DNA of 64,000 nt. Source: Nymphaea colorata. Its lineage: Eukaryota; Streptophyta; Magnoliopsida; Nymphaeales; Nymphaeaceae. The notes under the pieces were generated by a model that saw only the letters and a program-made list of their open reading frames with translations, ran no database searches and was not told the DNA's origin. A program made the position numbers and the translations under genes. Below are positions 15,101 through 27,585 of the stretch, piece after piece; within the stretch, counting starts at the first letter, position 1; each line of letters starts with the position of its first letter. The DNA lies in NCBI RefSeq assembly GCF_008831285.2, contig NC_045141.1, forward strand, positions 26,959,315-27,023,314, given 5' to 3'.

Positions 15101-18100
15101 TGCATTCGTTAGATAATGAATCAGACAAGTGTTCCATTTGGTCTTGCTGCCCTTGGATTGTGAAGCTGGTATTTTTTAAATTTGAATTGGAGCTATTCCT
15201 CCAAAAAAAAAGTGGGAATAATATATAAAATACATAAACGCATAATTTGATATATATGTTTTCTAGATATTAGCGCTGGTAAATATGAGTATTATGTGCA
15301 CTGTTCTCAACAATTTAATCATGTCCATTAATGTTGTTATGATGACTGTCAGCTAAAAAAAATGATTGTTAGTTTAACTTCTTAAAAAATTACTTTGCAT
15401 GTTGTGGGCCACCTGATCATATTAAACAAGCGGAACTGTAAACCATTAGGGAGGATGTATAGCTAGGGTGCTTCTGTCAGAAGAAAAAGGTTCAGCAGGT
15501 TAGTTATTTATGACAAAAATACCTTGAAAAAGAAATGAGACTTCATTGTTTTTTGAGGTCATTCCAACCACACACATCTCTGATCTAACAATTGATGGAT
15601 TGGTTGACACAATTGATACTATTAAAAATAGTTGACACAATCTATGCATGTGATTCTATCTTATAAACCTACATATGTTTGTGGAGTGTGACTTGGTAAT
15701 GGTCATCTCGTACTGCTTTTGTTTAAGGAAAACTTTTTTCAGGAGCAAGCCAGCTATTTTCGGAGTTTTCTATGTTGATGCTGTTACATTATAGAACCTA
15801 ATGCAACCTCTCAAAACGAGGGCTCTTGATTTTCGTGACTGGACAATTCATGCTATTCTTGTTCTGACTAAGCAAGGGTTTGTCTTGTGTTTTTAAAGTC
15901 ATATGCTCATTATATATGGGAATTCTTAAATCCATGATTTTGGTAATGACCATTCAGCATTGAGAAATGTCTAATTTATCTCCGATCAAGAACCAGTCTT
16001 ACTGTGGATATAAATTTAGCACTTCTTCAGATTGGATAAAACTTTCATGTTATCAGATCCTTCAGTTTGTTGGCTGTTTACTGGAGATGATAATGATGTA
16101 GACTGTGTTCTTTGTGTAGATAATAATTGCCTGTAAAAAAGGTGGAACAAGTATAGAAGACCTTGCAGAGAAATTCCCGGACATGATCATAAAGGTAAAT
16201 AATAACATGTACTTTCAATACAATGAAAGTGCATACTCTCTCTTCCTTGTTTGCCTTTCTGCATGTGCATTTGTGTTGGTTGTCTTGATCCTTGGATGAA
16301 GGATATCTCCTTTGAGGCAAGGGAATTTGTAAAGTCAAAGAAGAGTATTTTCTATGAAGGAATTTGTACAGTTATTTGACATTCTTGTTTTGTCTGAAAA
16401 TCAATGCTGGTGTGCCATGAATGTAGTACTTGTTCTGAAGTTGGTGGGGCTTGTCCTAAGCCATGGTGCATATAATTGGTGTGGCTAGCTGATGGCCTGG
16501 AAAGTTCTTTTGAATCAAGGTTCTGCCATTTGATGATAGAGGTCATGCCTAAATTAATTTATTCTTTACCCACGAGTGTCCTATATAGTTCTGAGCATGT
16601 TTAGTACTGGGAAAAAAAGAAAAACTTTGGATTGCAACTATTTTTATATTCATATGTTATGATTAGGATTGTCATTATAAGAAACTACATATAAGGTTTA
16701 TCAGTAATGTATTATCAAAGGTAAGTTTTGAACCATACTGTATATTGGTACTTCATCTTCTACTAAACAGCACCTGAAAATCTTTAAAATGTAGGCCAGG
16801 TTAATGTCAATACACTAAGTAGTTCTCCCAATTTGGGTGACTTGGTAAACAGTTGATAAACAGGGCAATCACAAAGCTTGAGTGGGTTGGATGTTCTATG
16901 TTGGACAAGCAACCCCGCATGGAACTTATGGGTTTTTTTTTCTAGCCCTTCTTGGCAAATTTGTCCTCATGTTCATGCATTTAAATAATCATATCACATA
17001 TTTCGTTGGATCCACTCACTATACCCCTCCCCCTTCTGCTTCTACCACGATTCCCAACCACCGATATCATCTGCACCTGTCAAATAGATTGATGGTTGGT
17101 ATCCTGTGAAGGCTGAGTTAATCACTTGTTCGTTCTCAATATGACCATTTCTAGTCTATCTCCTTTTCCTCCAAATTTTTTTTTACGTCCCTTGGTGAAT
17201 CCTCAATAAGCTTCAAATGTAATTGCAGATATTGCAATTTTCTGGTGAGATTCCTGAACAATGCAATGGCCATGAGCTCATGATTTTTTTTTTTAGTATC
17301 ATTACCAAGTTTTTATGTTCTTCAATGTATCATTTTTAGTTAGATATTGTAAGTTGTAACATATTTTCCCCAAGGTTTCACCCAAATGGTTCTTTTTCAC
17401 TTTATCATCAAATTTTTCTGTAGCTGAGGAAATCCCAGTTAGTGACATCTCTTTACCATCCTTTAGATGCATCAAGGCAGTTGTACCCTCTCATTTTCCT
17501 TCTCTTGCTTTATTTTCCTTTTGTCTTGCAAATGCAGATTTGGAAATGTAGTTTATGCTTTTGCTTTCACTGTAGGTGCCTATTGATGTTTTCAAAGGGA
17601 TCACCGATGAAGATGCTGCCAAGGTTGTTGATGGCTTATCGCCAAAGTTGGCTGATAGGAATGCATCCATTGAACAAGTGAAGAAGCTCTATAAGCTTTT
17701 CTGCGAGTGTGATTGCACACTTCTAGAGGTTCATTGACTTATAAAATATTTTTTTGATTGTTTTATTTCAGTAGGCCTTCCATTATTGATATTTGGTCTT
17801 GCTATGCAAGGAGGTTATGAGATCATTGATATGCATGCATGCATCCCTAGTTTTATATTTACATTACAAACATGCACAGCCATGGACACGTGGAACCAGA
17901 GGTTATAGGGGGGGCATTGGGTTTTCAGAAAACCAATGTTACATATGAACTTTTCCAGGGAATGGCTTATAGTTCCCTTGAATTTTTTACGAAAGCTGCC
18001 TGGCCTTCCTACATATTTTTTCCGGTTCCATGTCTCCATGCATGTGCATAAAAGCTCATTTTAGAATTTAGATAGGCAATGATAGCACTGATCATTATAT

Positions 18101-18165
18101 AGCACATCTCTTTGTTATACATTGTGCTTTTAGGGTTTTTTTTTTTGGTGTGTGTTGCCATGTGT

Positions 18166-18208
<43 letters not shown>

Positions 18209-20268
18209 CGTGAGAGAGAGAGAGAGAGAGAGCCTCTTATTTGTAATATTATGGACATCATTTCTTCCAAGTGTGAGTTAAATGGTAACTCTTGTTTCTT
18301 ATACAGGTAAATCCCATGGCTGAGACTTCTGAAGGCCAGTTGGTAGCAGCCGATGCAAAGTTGAATTTTGATGATAATGCTGCTTTTCGTCAGAAAGAAA
18401 TATTTTGTCTTCGTGATTCATCTCAAGAGGACCCTAGAGAGGTCTATCTCCAAACCCATCTTGTGTTGTGTCAATTAATTTCTTGAAGTCTTTTGACCTT
18501 CCATATGCATCATATGGATAAGAAATGGTTTGAACCCATTTTAATGGGATGGCTCGACACCTGTTTATCTGGACTAGAGCATTTAAAGTATATGAGCAGG
18601 TTAAGTGCTGATCAGTTGCACTTCTAACAAAATCAGGTTTAGTCTTGGTCTAGTTAATCGAGTTCCACCATTATCTGTTGGTTTTCTTGTATTTGGTCTG
18701 TGCTAATCAGTGCCCGGGGCAACCAAAATTTCTTGTAGGAATGAGCTGGGGTTGTTTACAATCTCCAATTGTGGCTCATTTTGAGTTCTTAATGCTTATA
18801 TTAGCTATAGTTGCTTGAGTATGTGAGAGCTTCAAGCTAATTTAAGCTCGCTATCAGACATTTTATGAGAAAAGATCTGACCTTTTCCCTGTGTATATTT
18901 GTGTCCCCTTTACTCTTCTGTTCCCTTTTTTTTATGGTTTTCTGCTTCTTCAGGTTGCTGCAGCGAAAGCAGACCTGAACTACATTGGATTGGATGGGGA
19001 GATTGGGTGCATGGTGAATGGAGCAGGGTTGGCAATGGCAACCATGGATATAATTAAACTGCACGGTGGAACACCTGCCAATTTTCTAGATGTTGGTGGA
19101 AATGCCTCAGAGAGCCAGGTAAGAGCTGCTATTCAGAACTTCAGCTAAGAGTTAATAAATGAGCTACCTCTTGTCTTGGATATTACTTTTAGCATGTTAC
19201 CAGAAAAAGTTGCCTGCACTTTGGAATAACATGCAGAAAATTTATATTCATCGAAGAGTTAAATAACTGAGCTGTCTCTTTTCTTGGATGACATTTTCAG
19301 CATGTTAGTCCAGAAAAGTTGCCCGGACTTTGGAATAACATGCAGAAAATTTATATGGAGCTTTGTCCTGGCCCTCCTGAGGCATATGATTTAAAACTGA
19401 TGGGTTCCTTTTAATGAAATTTTGTAATTAGGCACAGATAGCGTCATTCTTGTTATTTCTTTTCATCATTCATGACTTCAACCTATGTTGGCCTGAACGA
19501 TGTTTAACTGCTATATCTTAATGTGTCGTAAAGGTGGTGGAGGCATTCAAAATTTTAACATCTGATGACAAGGTGAAAGCAATATTGGTGAACATATTTG
19601 GGGGCATCATGAAATGCGATGTAATTGCAAGTGGCATTGTCAATGCTGCCAAACAGGTAATCTTTTCTGTTATATCTTCCACACATGGATTGATTTAGAA
19701 GGAACTTCCAGAAAGCTTAAATTCTGAAATGGTAGCCCTTCGGTGGAAAATTTTATCTCCAGCAAACAAATGATTTCATCTGTAGATTTCACTACACAGC
19801 TGGTAGAGTTGTTGAGTTCCGTCAGTTGCTTCTGACGTTTCTAGGGTGTGCAGCTAAGTAGCGGAAGTTCTTCCATAGGATGTTCTTGTATGGGGAAGTT
19901 AAGAACTGCCCCCGAACTTATTCCAAATCCATTTGTTTTGCTGATTCCTTGGTGTTCCGGGAAGCATGTCAGCCTTAAATGTTTCAACATTACTACTTTA
20001 ACCTCTTGATGATGGCCTCTTTTTACCAGGTCGCCCTCAAAGTACCTGTTGTTGTTCGCCTGGAAGGAACCAATGTTGACCATGGGAAGAGAATTTTGAA
20101 GGTGAGCTTTTCAGTCTGCGGCTGGTTGATTCTTCGTATGCTTTGCTTAGCCTATATATGTAACTGATGCTGCCGAAACGTAACTTTCAGGAGAGTGGGA
20201 TGACAATCATCACAGCGGAGGATTTGGATGATGCAGCACAAAAAGCTGTAAAAGCCTCAGCCAAGTAA
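9050..20268 (+). CDS. Succinyl-CoA ligase (ADP-forming) beta subunit, mitochondrial, 12 exons
   Basis: Exons: 9050-9151, 11316-11426, 12858-12969, 13942-14006, 14614-14691, 16120-16194, 17576-17728, 18307-18441, 18954-19118, 19534-19656, 20030-20101, 20191-20268. They total 1269 nt, 422 aa, essentially the length of plant homologues. The first about 25 residues ([14 protein letters not shown]) look like a mitochondrial presequence, and [16 protein letters not shown] starts the ATP-grasp fold. Other family signatures are [78 protein letters not shown] and [10 protein letters not shown]. With the alpha subunit it interconverts succinyl-CoA and succinate with ADP/ATP in the TCA cycle. Intron 1 (2.2 kb) begins GTCTCTCT and runs into a CT microsatellite. 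Intron 9 contains a tandem duplication. All exon junctions keep frame, and no break is seen. Confidence 0.96.
9153..9190 (+). repeat. (TC)n microsatellite at start of succinyl-CoA ligase intron 1
   Basis: About 38 nt of TC begins immediately after the exon 1 donor (CAG|GT). It is in the sense orientation. Confidence 0.95.
18165..18232. repeat. Compound microsatellite TA/TG/TATG/GA in succinyl-CoA ligase intron 7
   Basis: Successive TA, GT, GTAT and GA blocks occupy about 68 nt, ending about 75 nt upstream of exon 8. Confidence 0.9.
19150..19357 (+). repeat. Tandem duplication (about 105 bp unit) in succinyl-CoA ligase intron 9
   Basis: Two adjacent copies both contain GGAATAACATGCAGAAAATT, preceded by CTTGGAT and CAGCATGTTA-type phrases. 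They differ by scattered substitutions and short indels. The duplication is intronic and leaves the coding exons untouched. Confidence 0.8.
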
Positions 20269-21847
20269 TCTATTAGACCTCTTCAGAGCGGTTATGGTGC
20301 TTTTTGAATAATTATTTCTTTTTAAAATGCAAATGCTTTGTTATATAATTGGTTCTCTGGGTAAGCCGAGCCAGAGATTGATAAAATTTTCTTTTTTTTC
20401 CAATTTGCGGAGGGTGAGCCCTGTCCATTCTTTACTGTGTTTACAAAACCAACAGATTAGCTATTGCCTATGGATCTAGTTACGGCATCATAAATGCTGT
20501 CTATTTGTTTCCCTTTGCCTTTTAGGATATATTCCACTAGGAATTTTACAATGTAACCCGCACAGATAAATGAGCTTCAAAAGATAGAAATATTTTCGTC
20601 TGGAAAACTGATTCCTTAAGTCTGCGCACTTCCGCTAAGGGTTTCAGGATGAAGTCTGTACCTTTGTATTTTTTATGTATTTTTCTGAGTTAAAAATTGT
20701 CATCGCTGATCAAATAGTGAAGAGGTTACTACTGCCTTTGTTTCATTTGATTTAATTCGTTTTTTGACTTGAGTTAGATGTAATGCTAAACGTTATCGAT
20801 TCCCCATGAGAACTTTTAGCAAAATGCGGGCCTGCATCAATATTGCTACCTTCCTCGTTGAACGCTTACCCTGAGCTGCTTTCTCCCTCCCTCTCTTCCT
20901 CTTCATCTCCGCTGACACCCAGGCCCTTCTGGGCTATCATACCTTCAATGATCCATCCCTTTATGATCTCACGTCCGGTACAGCAGTGAAATTGTTTTTA
21001 GGGCGTGCACCTTGTTTGCCAGAAGGGTAGGACGGGTTGATAAGACGGTGAAGTGACTGAACGACGACTCCTTATCGGGGTAACGGGGAATTCTTCCTCT
21101 TATACCCCGGGAGGTGGAACTTCATTCAGAATACAACCACGGCAGAGGAGAAAGGACGGCTCATCTGCTACGCGAAAAGCCTAAAAGAGGATACAGAGAT
21201 TTTTTTTTTTTTTAAGGGAGGGCATGGGGCCCCCTTTTGTCTCTGCCCTTCAGTAAAAGTATACAACATTGAGAGAGGAGAGAATAGTAATCTCACTTTT
21301 GGATGGTCTTGTACTACAGATGGGGCATAAGTAATTGAAAGCAAGGGTGACGGAGAGGGTTTGTATTGTTTTCCTACTACTGTGAATGAAATGGCGAGGT
21401 TGTTGGTGCTTGCAGCTAACTTTTACGGGTTCCGATCGTGCCGACTGGAGTAAGACAGGACCCATCCGCTCTAAGAATTACGGCTCGAGCGGAATGTATG
21501 TCTTAGATTCCTTTCAAAGTTTCCAGCTTGGTTTGGAGTTTTGCTTTCCTGAACCCAGCCTAAATGACTCCATTCATTCGTTTCAGTGGGTCAAGCACCC
21601 CTCCCCCTGACACCCACAGTTTTACCTTTGTGGACAGCCTTTTGTGCTTTCTTTTGAGTCCCTAGGGCAATGTTTCTACTTCACTTTTGAGCTGAAAATA
21701 ATTTTATGCTCAGATAACTTGAGCGCATGTATATCGATGAATGGACACATACACAGATACATGGCTGCGGTCATTCTTTAAGGACAAAGAAAATGCAACA
21801 AAATGATGCATAACGTGTAATTTTTATGTATTTACTAATCAGCTGTC
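20269..21847. other. Convergent intergenic region between succinyl-CoA ligase and FAO
   Basis: This holds the 3' untranslated regions of two genes transcribed towards each other and otherwise nothing I recognise. A T-run near 21200 and pyrimidine-rich stretches near 20880-20920 are the only low-complexity features. Confidence 0.6.
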
Positions 21848-24800
21848 TCATGCTGTCTCTATGCTTTTCCTACGACGCAAAAACTCTACCATTCTATTGG
21901 AGACACAATAAGCCACAGACTGAATGGTGATCATGGGATTGACGCCAATGGCAGACGGAACTAGACTGCCATCACAAACGAACAGTCCCTCTGCCTCCCA
22001 ACTCTGCCCATTCTCATCAACCGCGCCTGCCGCCTCATTGACACCCATTCTGCAGCTACCCATCTGGTGAGCAGAGGAGTACATGGTCCACCGTTCAGAG
22101 CCTGAAACTATCCCTTCTCCTGCTACCACCCCATTCAGAAACTCCTCCAAATCTTCCTTTTTAATGCCTTTCGCCTTGATCCTCTGTCCATCACTCTGTG
22201 TTGTCCCAACTTCGGTGGCCCCTGCTGCCACCAAGATCCTCAGCACTCTCCTCAATCCATCCCTCAAACTCTCCTTGTCCACATTGCTCAACCTGTAATT
22301 GATCCGCTCCTCCACCTTCACCTCACCAGAACCTACATCCCTAACGAGTGCAAACAGGTGCACGGTCCTGGAATATCTCAACATCCTCTCCTTCATGTCT
22401 GAGTTAGAAAGCCAAGGAGTTAACGCAGCATACGTTGCTGGCCCCATTGAGGGCGACTCTATAATCACCCTCGGGCTGTTATTTTCTGCCAGAATCTTGT
22501 GTATGGTAGTGATTATCCCGCCTTCATATACCTTGCCTTTGATGCTTGAATCAGATTCAGGGAAGTATCCCCATGCCAATAGAACCGGGTGCAGGTGCAA
22601 ATTCTTCCCTATGTTTGGGTTCTTCAGCCCACTAGAGATGAGCAAGGGTGGTGTCATCAACGCCCCACATGCAGAAACACTCAGTTTGGATCTAATGAAC
22701 AATTTAATTGGAGAATTTGAGCTCTTGGAGCCGCATGCAGTAACCAGAACTCCCAAACACTTCCTGCCTGTCCCCTTTTTACCTTCAAACACAAACTTCT
22801 CTGCTTTAACTCGAGTCAAGATCACTGCACCACAATTCACTGCATCAACCAACCAGGTAGAGTCAGTTCCCTTTTTTTCTCCCGTCGGACAACCATAGCC
22901 GCACGACCCACAAAAGTGGCCCTCTGATGAATTTGTGGGCACAGTATCACATTGCAGCCCAAGTGCCTCGCACCCAGCTCTCAAAACCTTGTTCTGAAAC
23001 CCTTCCTCTGTGCACCCATCCACAACGCCCAACCTTTCACAAACTGCATTCATTGCCTCCTGGTACTTCTGACTGCCAAAGAGTGGAAGTCCATGAGATG
23101 TGGCCCATTCACTCAGCACCGAGTCAGGTGTCCTGATTGATGCTGCCCAATTGATGGCTGACCCACCACCAACTGTTGAACCAGCCATGATGTTTATTTT
23201 CATGTCCATTGTGGTCAATTTGGCACCCTTCTGGTACAGTTGGTCCAAGGAAGGGCCCTCCAGTGAGGAGTAGTCATCACCCCAGAAGTAGCCCCCTTTT
23301 TCCACCACCACAACTTTGTGGCCGGCCTTTGCCAAGGTGGCAGCAGCCACTCCACCTCCACAACCAGAACCCACCACCACTGCATCACAGTCAACAGTAT
23401 AGAGGTTTCGTCTTGAATTTTCTGCAGAAACGCTGAGGCCATGCCAGGCGAGATCATCCAGTAAGCGGCGGCTAACTTTAGCTTCAACGTCGATGATTCC
23501 CTTGACCAATGGCCTCTCTCTTTTGGGTTCCCCTCTTTTTTGGTTGACATCATAGCCAATTGCCTTCCATGATGGATTCTTCATGCTTTCATCAACCTAG
23601 AGTAAACCAGAAAGAGAAAACGTTCAATGCAACTTCTTCCTTGCTTTCCAACTGCAGGAAACGTCAACGCCGACGACGTTGAGCTACATTCCTTTGACAT
23701 CAAACATCCAGAATTTCCCATAATCTGGGGGTGCCAGAAATCCCCTTTCATGAAAGGTTTATTCTAATTGGGAATGAGGAGGGGTGAACTATTTGTCGTC
23801 ATCAATATATGATGAGCTGCGGGTCGTGCGGAGGGGGAGAGAGAGGGGAGAGAGAGAGAGAGAAAGAGAGAGACTGGTTGTGATTACCTGGGAGTAGAAG
23901 ACGTAGAGAGAGAAGACTTTGAATATGGCGAAGGCCAGCCTGAAGAGGCAAAGGAGGCCGCGCATAGTGGACCACCTCACCAGCACCTTCTCCCTCTCCT
24001 CCTGCTTCATCTCCGCGAACCTCCTGACGAAGGGAAAGTCCCAGCAGAGGCTTGCCCTCCCACACAGTACCACCGTCCCCAACCTCGTCGACAGCGCCCA
24101 CAGCACCCACCACACCAGCAGCACCGCCTCCTTCGGCAGCCTCCTCACCATCAGCTCCCCTACCTTTTCTTTTTCAGTCATTCCCAACAGAAAAACACAC
24201 AACAGAAAGGCCCCTCATTCAGTCCCATCTAGAAAACCAAATTTAAAACGAAAATCACTTCATGATTCACATAGTCAATCGATCTTCAGAAATTTATTAA
24301 ACTGGCTTCAACAATGTTCCATGGCTAGCTCCTGGATTATATAGTTTAACTTCCTGTGGCCCTTTCAGAACCGCTTTTAGTGCTATTTTCAAATTATTTT
24401 AAAAAAATATATATTTATTTATTTTTCATTATTTTTATATTCAGGTGCTTCTGTTCACCTAACGAAGTTTTTAACAGCATAGCCGAAAATAAAGGAGAGA
24501 AAAATTGCATCTATCAAGTATCGACCTATCTATGGCCCTGATCATTTCCAAGGAAGGTAGATAGAGCTTAAGTCATCACTTGTTTTTCGCCTTAATCTGG
24601 CGCTCCCTAAGTCAATGAACAATCACCAATACATTAATTAACGACCATCACTTGTGTCATACGTTATTGATGGGCAACTGCTGAGTTCAGTCCCATCTCA
24701 GAACGCTTGTTTCCAAGTGTGAAAAGGACTGTTTTCAAGATGTGATTACGTGCATGGCTGTACACCATGCATAGCATTTATGTACAACATATGTTCTTTT

Positions 24801-26409
24801 AACTAAGTTTCACTGGATTTCTGACCTACCTTTAAGAGTATTTGTCATGTATATAGACTTGTGTATTATACGTGTGCATATAACCAACTTTGCTGTTCTG
24901 TCACTAATATGTTCGGTCACTAACAGACGAGAGGATTTTCCGCACGGTTTCTTTTGAAATGGAAGAGTTACCTGTATGGCCTGATATTTTCTAAAGGAGT
25001 GGAGATTAAACCATCTTTCATTTCACCTCGGCAAGTCAATGCACGACTGGTACATCATTAGGTCACTAAAACGTATGATCCTGATTTGATGGGCGACCAC
25101 CACCCCAGCTTCGCCGCTTCTTCCAAGTGTCAAAAAAAGAAAAGTAGTTTCGTGGCTAATAAAAGGACTTTTGGTGGACGCTTTCTATGCCTGCTTATGA
25201 AATGGTTATGGAAGTGTTATGTAAAAAGACGTCAGCCCATGTGGGGCTCAAATAGATTTTGTCATTTAATTGGTGATCATAAGTACTTAGAATCACATAT
25301 TCGGCCCTAATATTACAGTCTATTAGAGCCGGAGAGACCGAAAGTTAATACTAGAAAAGGCAGCTCATAAATTACCATCGTAAAAGCGACTTTTCGGAAG
25401 GTAAATAATCACAAACATATTTTCTTTGAAAGTTACTTAAAACTTCACTGGGTCCCGTGCCTATAAAATTTATTGAGTGGCTCACACTAGTTGATGAGAA
25501 TGACACCATGTCAATTCTCTTCATCTTCTCTTCATTAAAGGTTTATTTTTTGAGGTAACCTTTGCGAGGGGATAGGTCCTCCCGTCTTTATTGCCAAGGC
25601 AAAAAAAAAAAAAAAAGTAAATTAATCACGAACAAAAAATGGGTCTCCGCAGGGAAACCCGATTCTCATTTACGAAACCTCAATGACAAGCGAAAAAAAG
25701 AAGCTCCAAGCCAGTGGATGTCAAATGTTTCTTTTGACAGCATTCTACACTTGATCTTAGACAAAAGGCAGAGAAAGATGTTTATTTTGACAGGATTCGC
25801 TGACAAAGAAAAGAGACGTGGTAACATCTGTGCGTTATATATATATGTACAATATTGGTCTAATAAAATATGAAGACAAAAAGGCCTACGCCTTAGTAAT
25901 GAGTCGCTGCATCTTTAATGTTAAAAAATATCTAACTTGAAAAAGTATGCTTTTTCCATTGAAGAATTATCCGGTTTTTGCAGGGAAAGGAGTACGCGGA
26001 AGAAGTAAGTATCACCCTCCCAGGCCGATGCATGGTCGACTTGAGTACACATGACAGCTCAGAGCAGAAGTAATAGCCACTTCCTTCATTTAATTGTCGA
26101 TTCTCAGGCAAAACAAGAGGGAGCAGAGATTGGAGGAGAAGGGCATGAAAGTTGCATGGTTACCTCTTCAGGGATGCCGTTCTCCGAGCCGGAGGCCTCG
26201 TAGAACTCTCGCACATGCTTGTTGGGGAGGTCGCCCTTGCCGAGTACGTAGGGTGCTGCCAGCGGCGTCGGGCCGATAAAGGTGCCGCAGATGGCTGAGA
26301 GGCACTCCATCTGGCGGTTGGAGTAGCCGTGGCCGTACTTCCTCCGCCTCCCTCCTCCCATGAGCAGCGGATGGTGGCGGCTTTCCTGTGCCTCGTCGTT
26401 TCCGGCCAT
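21848..26409 (-). CDS. FAO: Long-chain fatty alcohol oxidase (FAO), GMC oxidoreductase, 3 exons
   Basis: Exons on the minus strand: 26409-26164, 24163-23888, 23596-21848. All junctions are phase 0, giving 756 aa, in the usual 740-760 aa range. Exon 1 encodes the FAO N-terminus (YGHGYSNRQMECLSAICG). Exon 2 carries two hydrophobic stretches (LLVWWVLWAL and LFRLAFAIFKVFSLYVF), consistent with membrane association. Exon 3 holds the FAD-binding motif VVGSGCGGGVAAATLAKAGH near residue 249, GSTVGGGSAINWAAS, a GSCGYGCPTGEK motif, and the C-terminal HQMGSCRMG and NPMITIQSVAY signatures of the GMC family. The enzyme oxidises long-chain fatty alcohols to aldehydes with oxygen in the omega-oxidation pathway and makes hydrogen peroxide. 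Intron 1 is about 2 kb and holds diverged internal repeats. In the sense direction intron 2 becomes CT-rich about 15 nt after its donor. The ATG of exon 1 is chosen because an in-frame family-like N-terminus begins there. Confidence 0.95.
23831..23873 (-). repeat. (GA)n tract, CT in the FAO sense strand, near start of FAO intron 2
   Basis: The interrupted GA tract reads as CT on the FAO coding strand. It begins about 15 nt downstream of the exon 2 donor CAG|GTAATC. Confidence 0.9.
24660..25130. repeat. Diverged repeated segments inside FAO intron 1
   Basis: Segments near 24669-24725 and 25089-25130 share GATGGGC(A/G)AC and CTTC/TTTCCAAGTGT phrases. A segment at about 24735-24905 (GATTACGTGCA, CACCATGCA, ATATAACCA) resembles 27290-27440 in the downstream intergenic DNA. 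They may be fragments of one dispersed repeat family. The boundaries are unclear. Confidence 0.4.
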
Positions 26410-26477
26410 CTCTTTCTTCTATCTTCTCTCTTTCTCTGAATGAACTGAGATGATGATGCCAATGAAGATGCAACGCT

Positions 26478-26485
26478 TATTTATA
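26478..26485 (-). promoter_or_regulatory. Probable TATA box of the FAO gene
   Basis: On the minus strand the sequence reads TATAAATA, about 70 nt upstream of the FAO start codon at 26409. The leader between them is GA-rich. Position and consensus fit a core promoter. Confidence 0.6.
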
Positions 26486-27515
26486 AGAGGATGATTGGCA
26501 TTTGGTAGTGGATAAACACAACAAGGAGCTGATCAATCGCCCCGAGTCCCTAGGCTACAAAATGGCCTTTTATGTCCTTCAACTTGGCCATTTGCCGTGG
26601 TTCATCACGTTCGCAGATTTCTTTTTCGGAGAAAACTCGCCATCACTTTAAATGTCTACACGTAAGAAGAAGTAGCAGTAACAATTGGATGAATGATACG
26701 CAAACTCGCTGATTTATTTGGCTGTATTTGCCGGCAATTTAAAGAGTAGCTTTATCAAAGTGAAAACGACTTCTTCTTCGGCCAAAGACAATTTTTTGCA
26801 GCTTATTATTGGGAAACTTAATTTCAGCATCAAAACAAATAAAGAAAATATTTATATAAAAAGAGGGAATAAATCACTCTTAAATGCTACAATTGGAACT
26901 CATTTCACTGCGGTGGAACATACATGGAACTCATTTTCTTACAAAATGCGCCATATTCTTCCCCCTCTATTTCTTTTTTCTTTTGCTCTTTTGGCATGTC
27001 AATCGGAATTGGTTTCCTAGCTACATTTTCTATCAATAGAACATTCAGTTTCTACCATATAATACCATAGAAGTTTGAAAAAGATAAAATTTACTACTGA
27101 AAATTTTCAATTTAGCTCCAGTAAAATGTTAAAAAATACAGTTCTGCTCCTTAGAGAAATTCTTGAAAACTCAGAACAGCCCCCACTTGAAGACCCATAC
27201 CCAAACCATACCTCCTTTTCTGAAGCTGAATCCACAGGACCCCAAATAAGATTGGCCTGTCGGCTGCTCTCCCCAGCCACATTTACCTTGTGATGTGAAG
27301 ACGTGGTTACGTGCACTGCCTTGCACCATGCACAATGACATAACGTTCCTTTGGCGCTCTGGTGGTCTATGCACATAGACATGTGCACATTACAAAGGTA
27401 CACGAACTTATGCCTATAACCAGTTTGTTTCACGTGATATGCCCTTTTTACATTACATGACTTGCATGCGTTGAGGCTCATGAAGGGCGTGCAGAGTTCT
27501 TGCCGACAACGATTA

Positions 27516-27585
27516 AGATTTTTTAAAGTAGAGCAAAACTGGTTATATATGTATTTTTTAAAGTAGAGCAAAACTGGTTATATAT
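27516..27585 (+). repeat. Perfect or near-perfect 36 bp tandem duplication
   Basis: Two adjacent copies of a unit containing AAAGTAGAGCAAAACTGGTT followed by ATATATGT are visible. The near identity suggests a recent slippage or template-switch event. Confidence 0.9.

Noticed and set aside
22299..22898. 199-codon plus-strand frame antisense to FAO
   Set aside because: It is a mirror of the long FAO exon 3 coding frame. No motif or independent splice structure is present.
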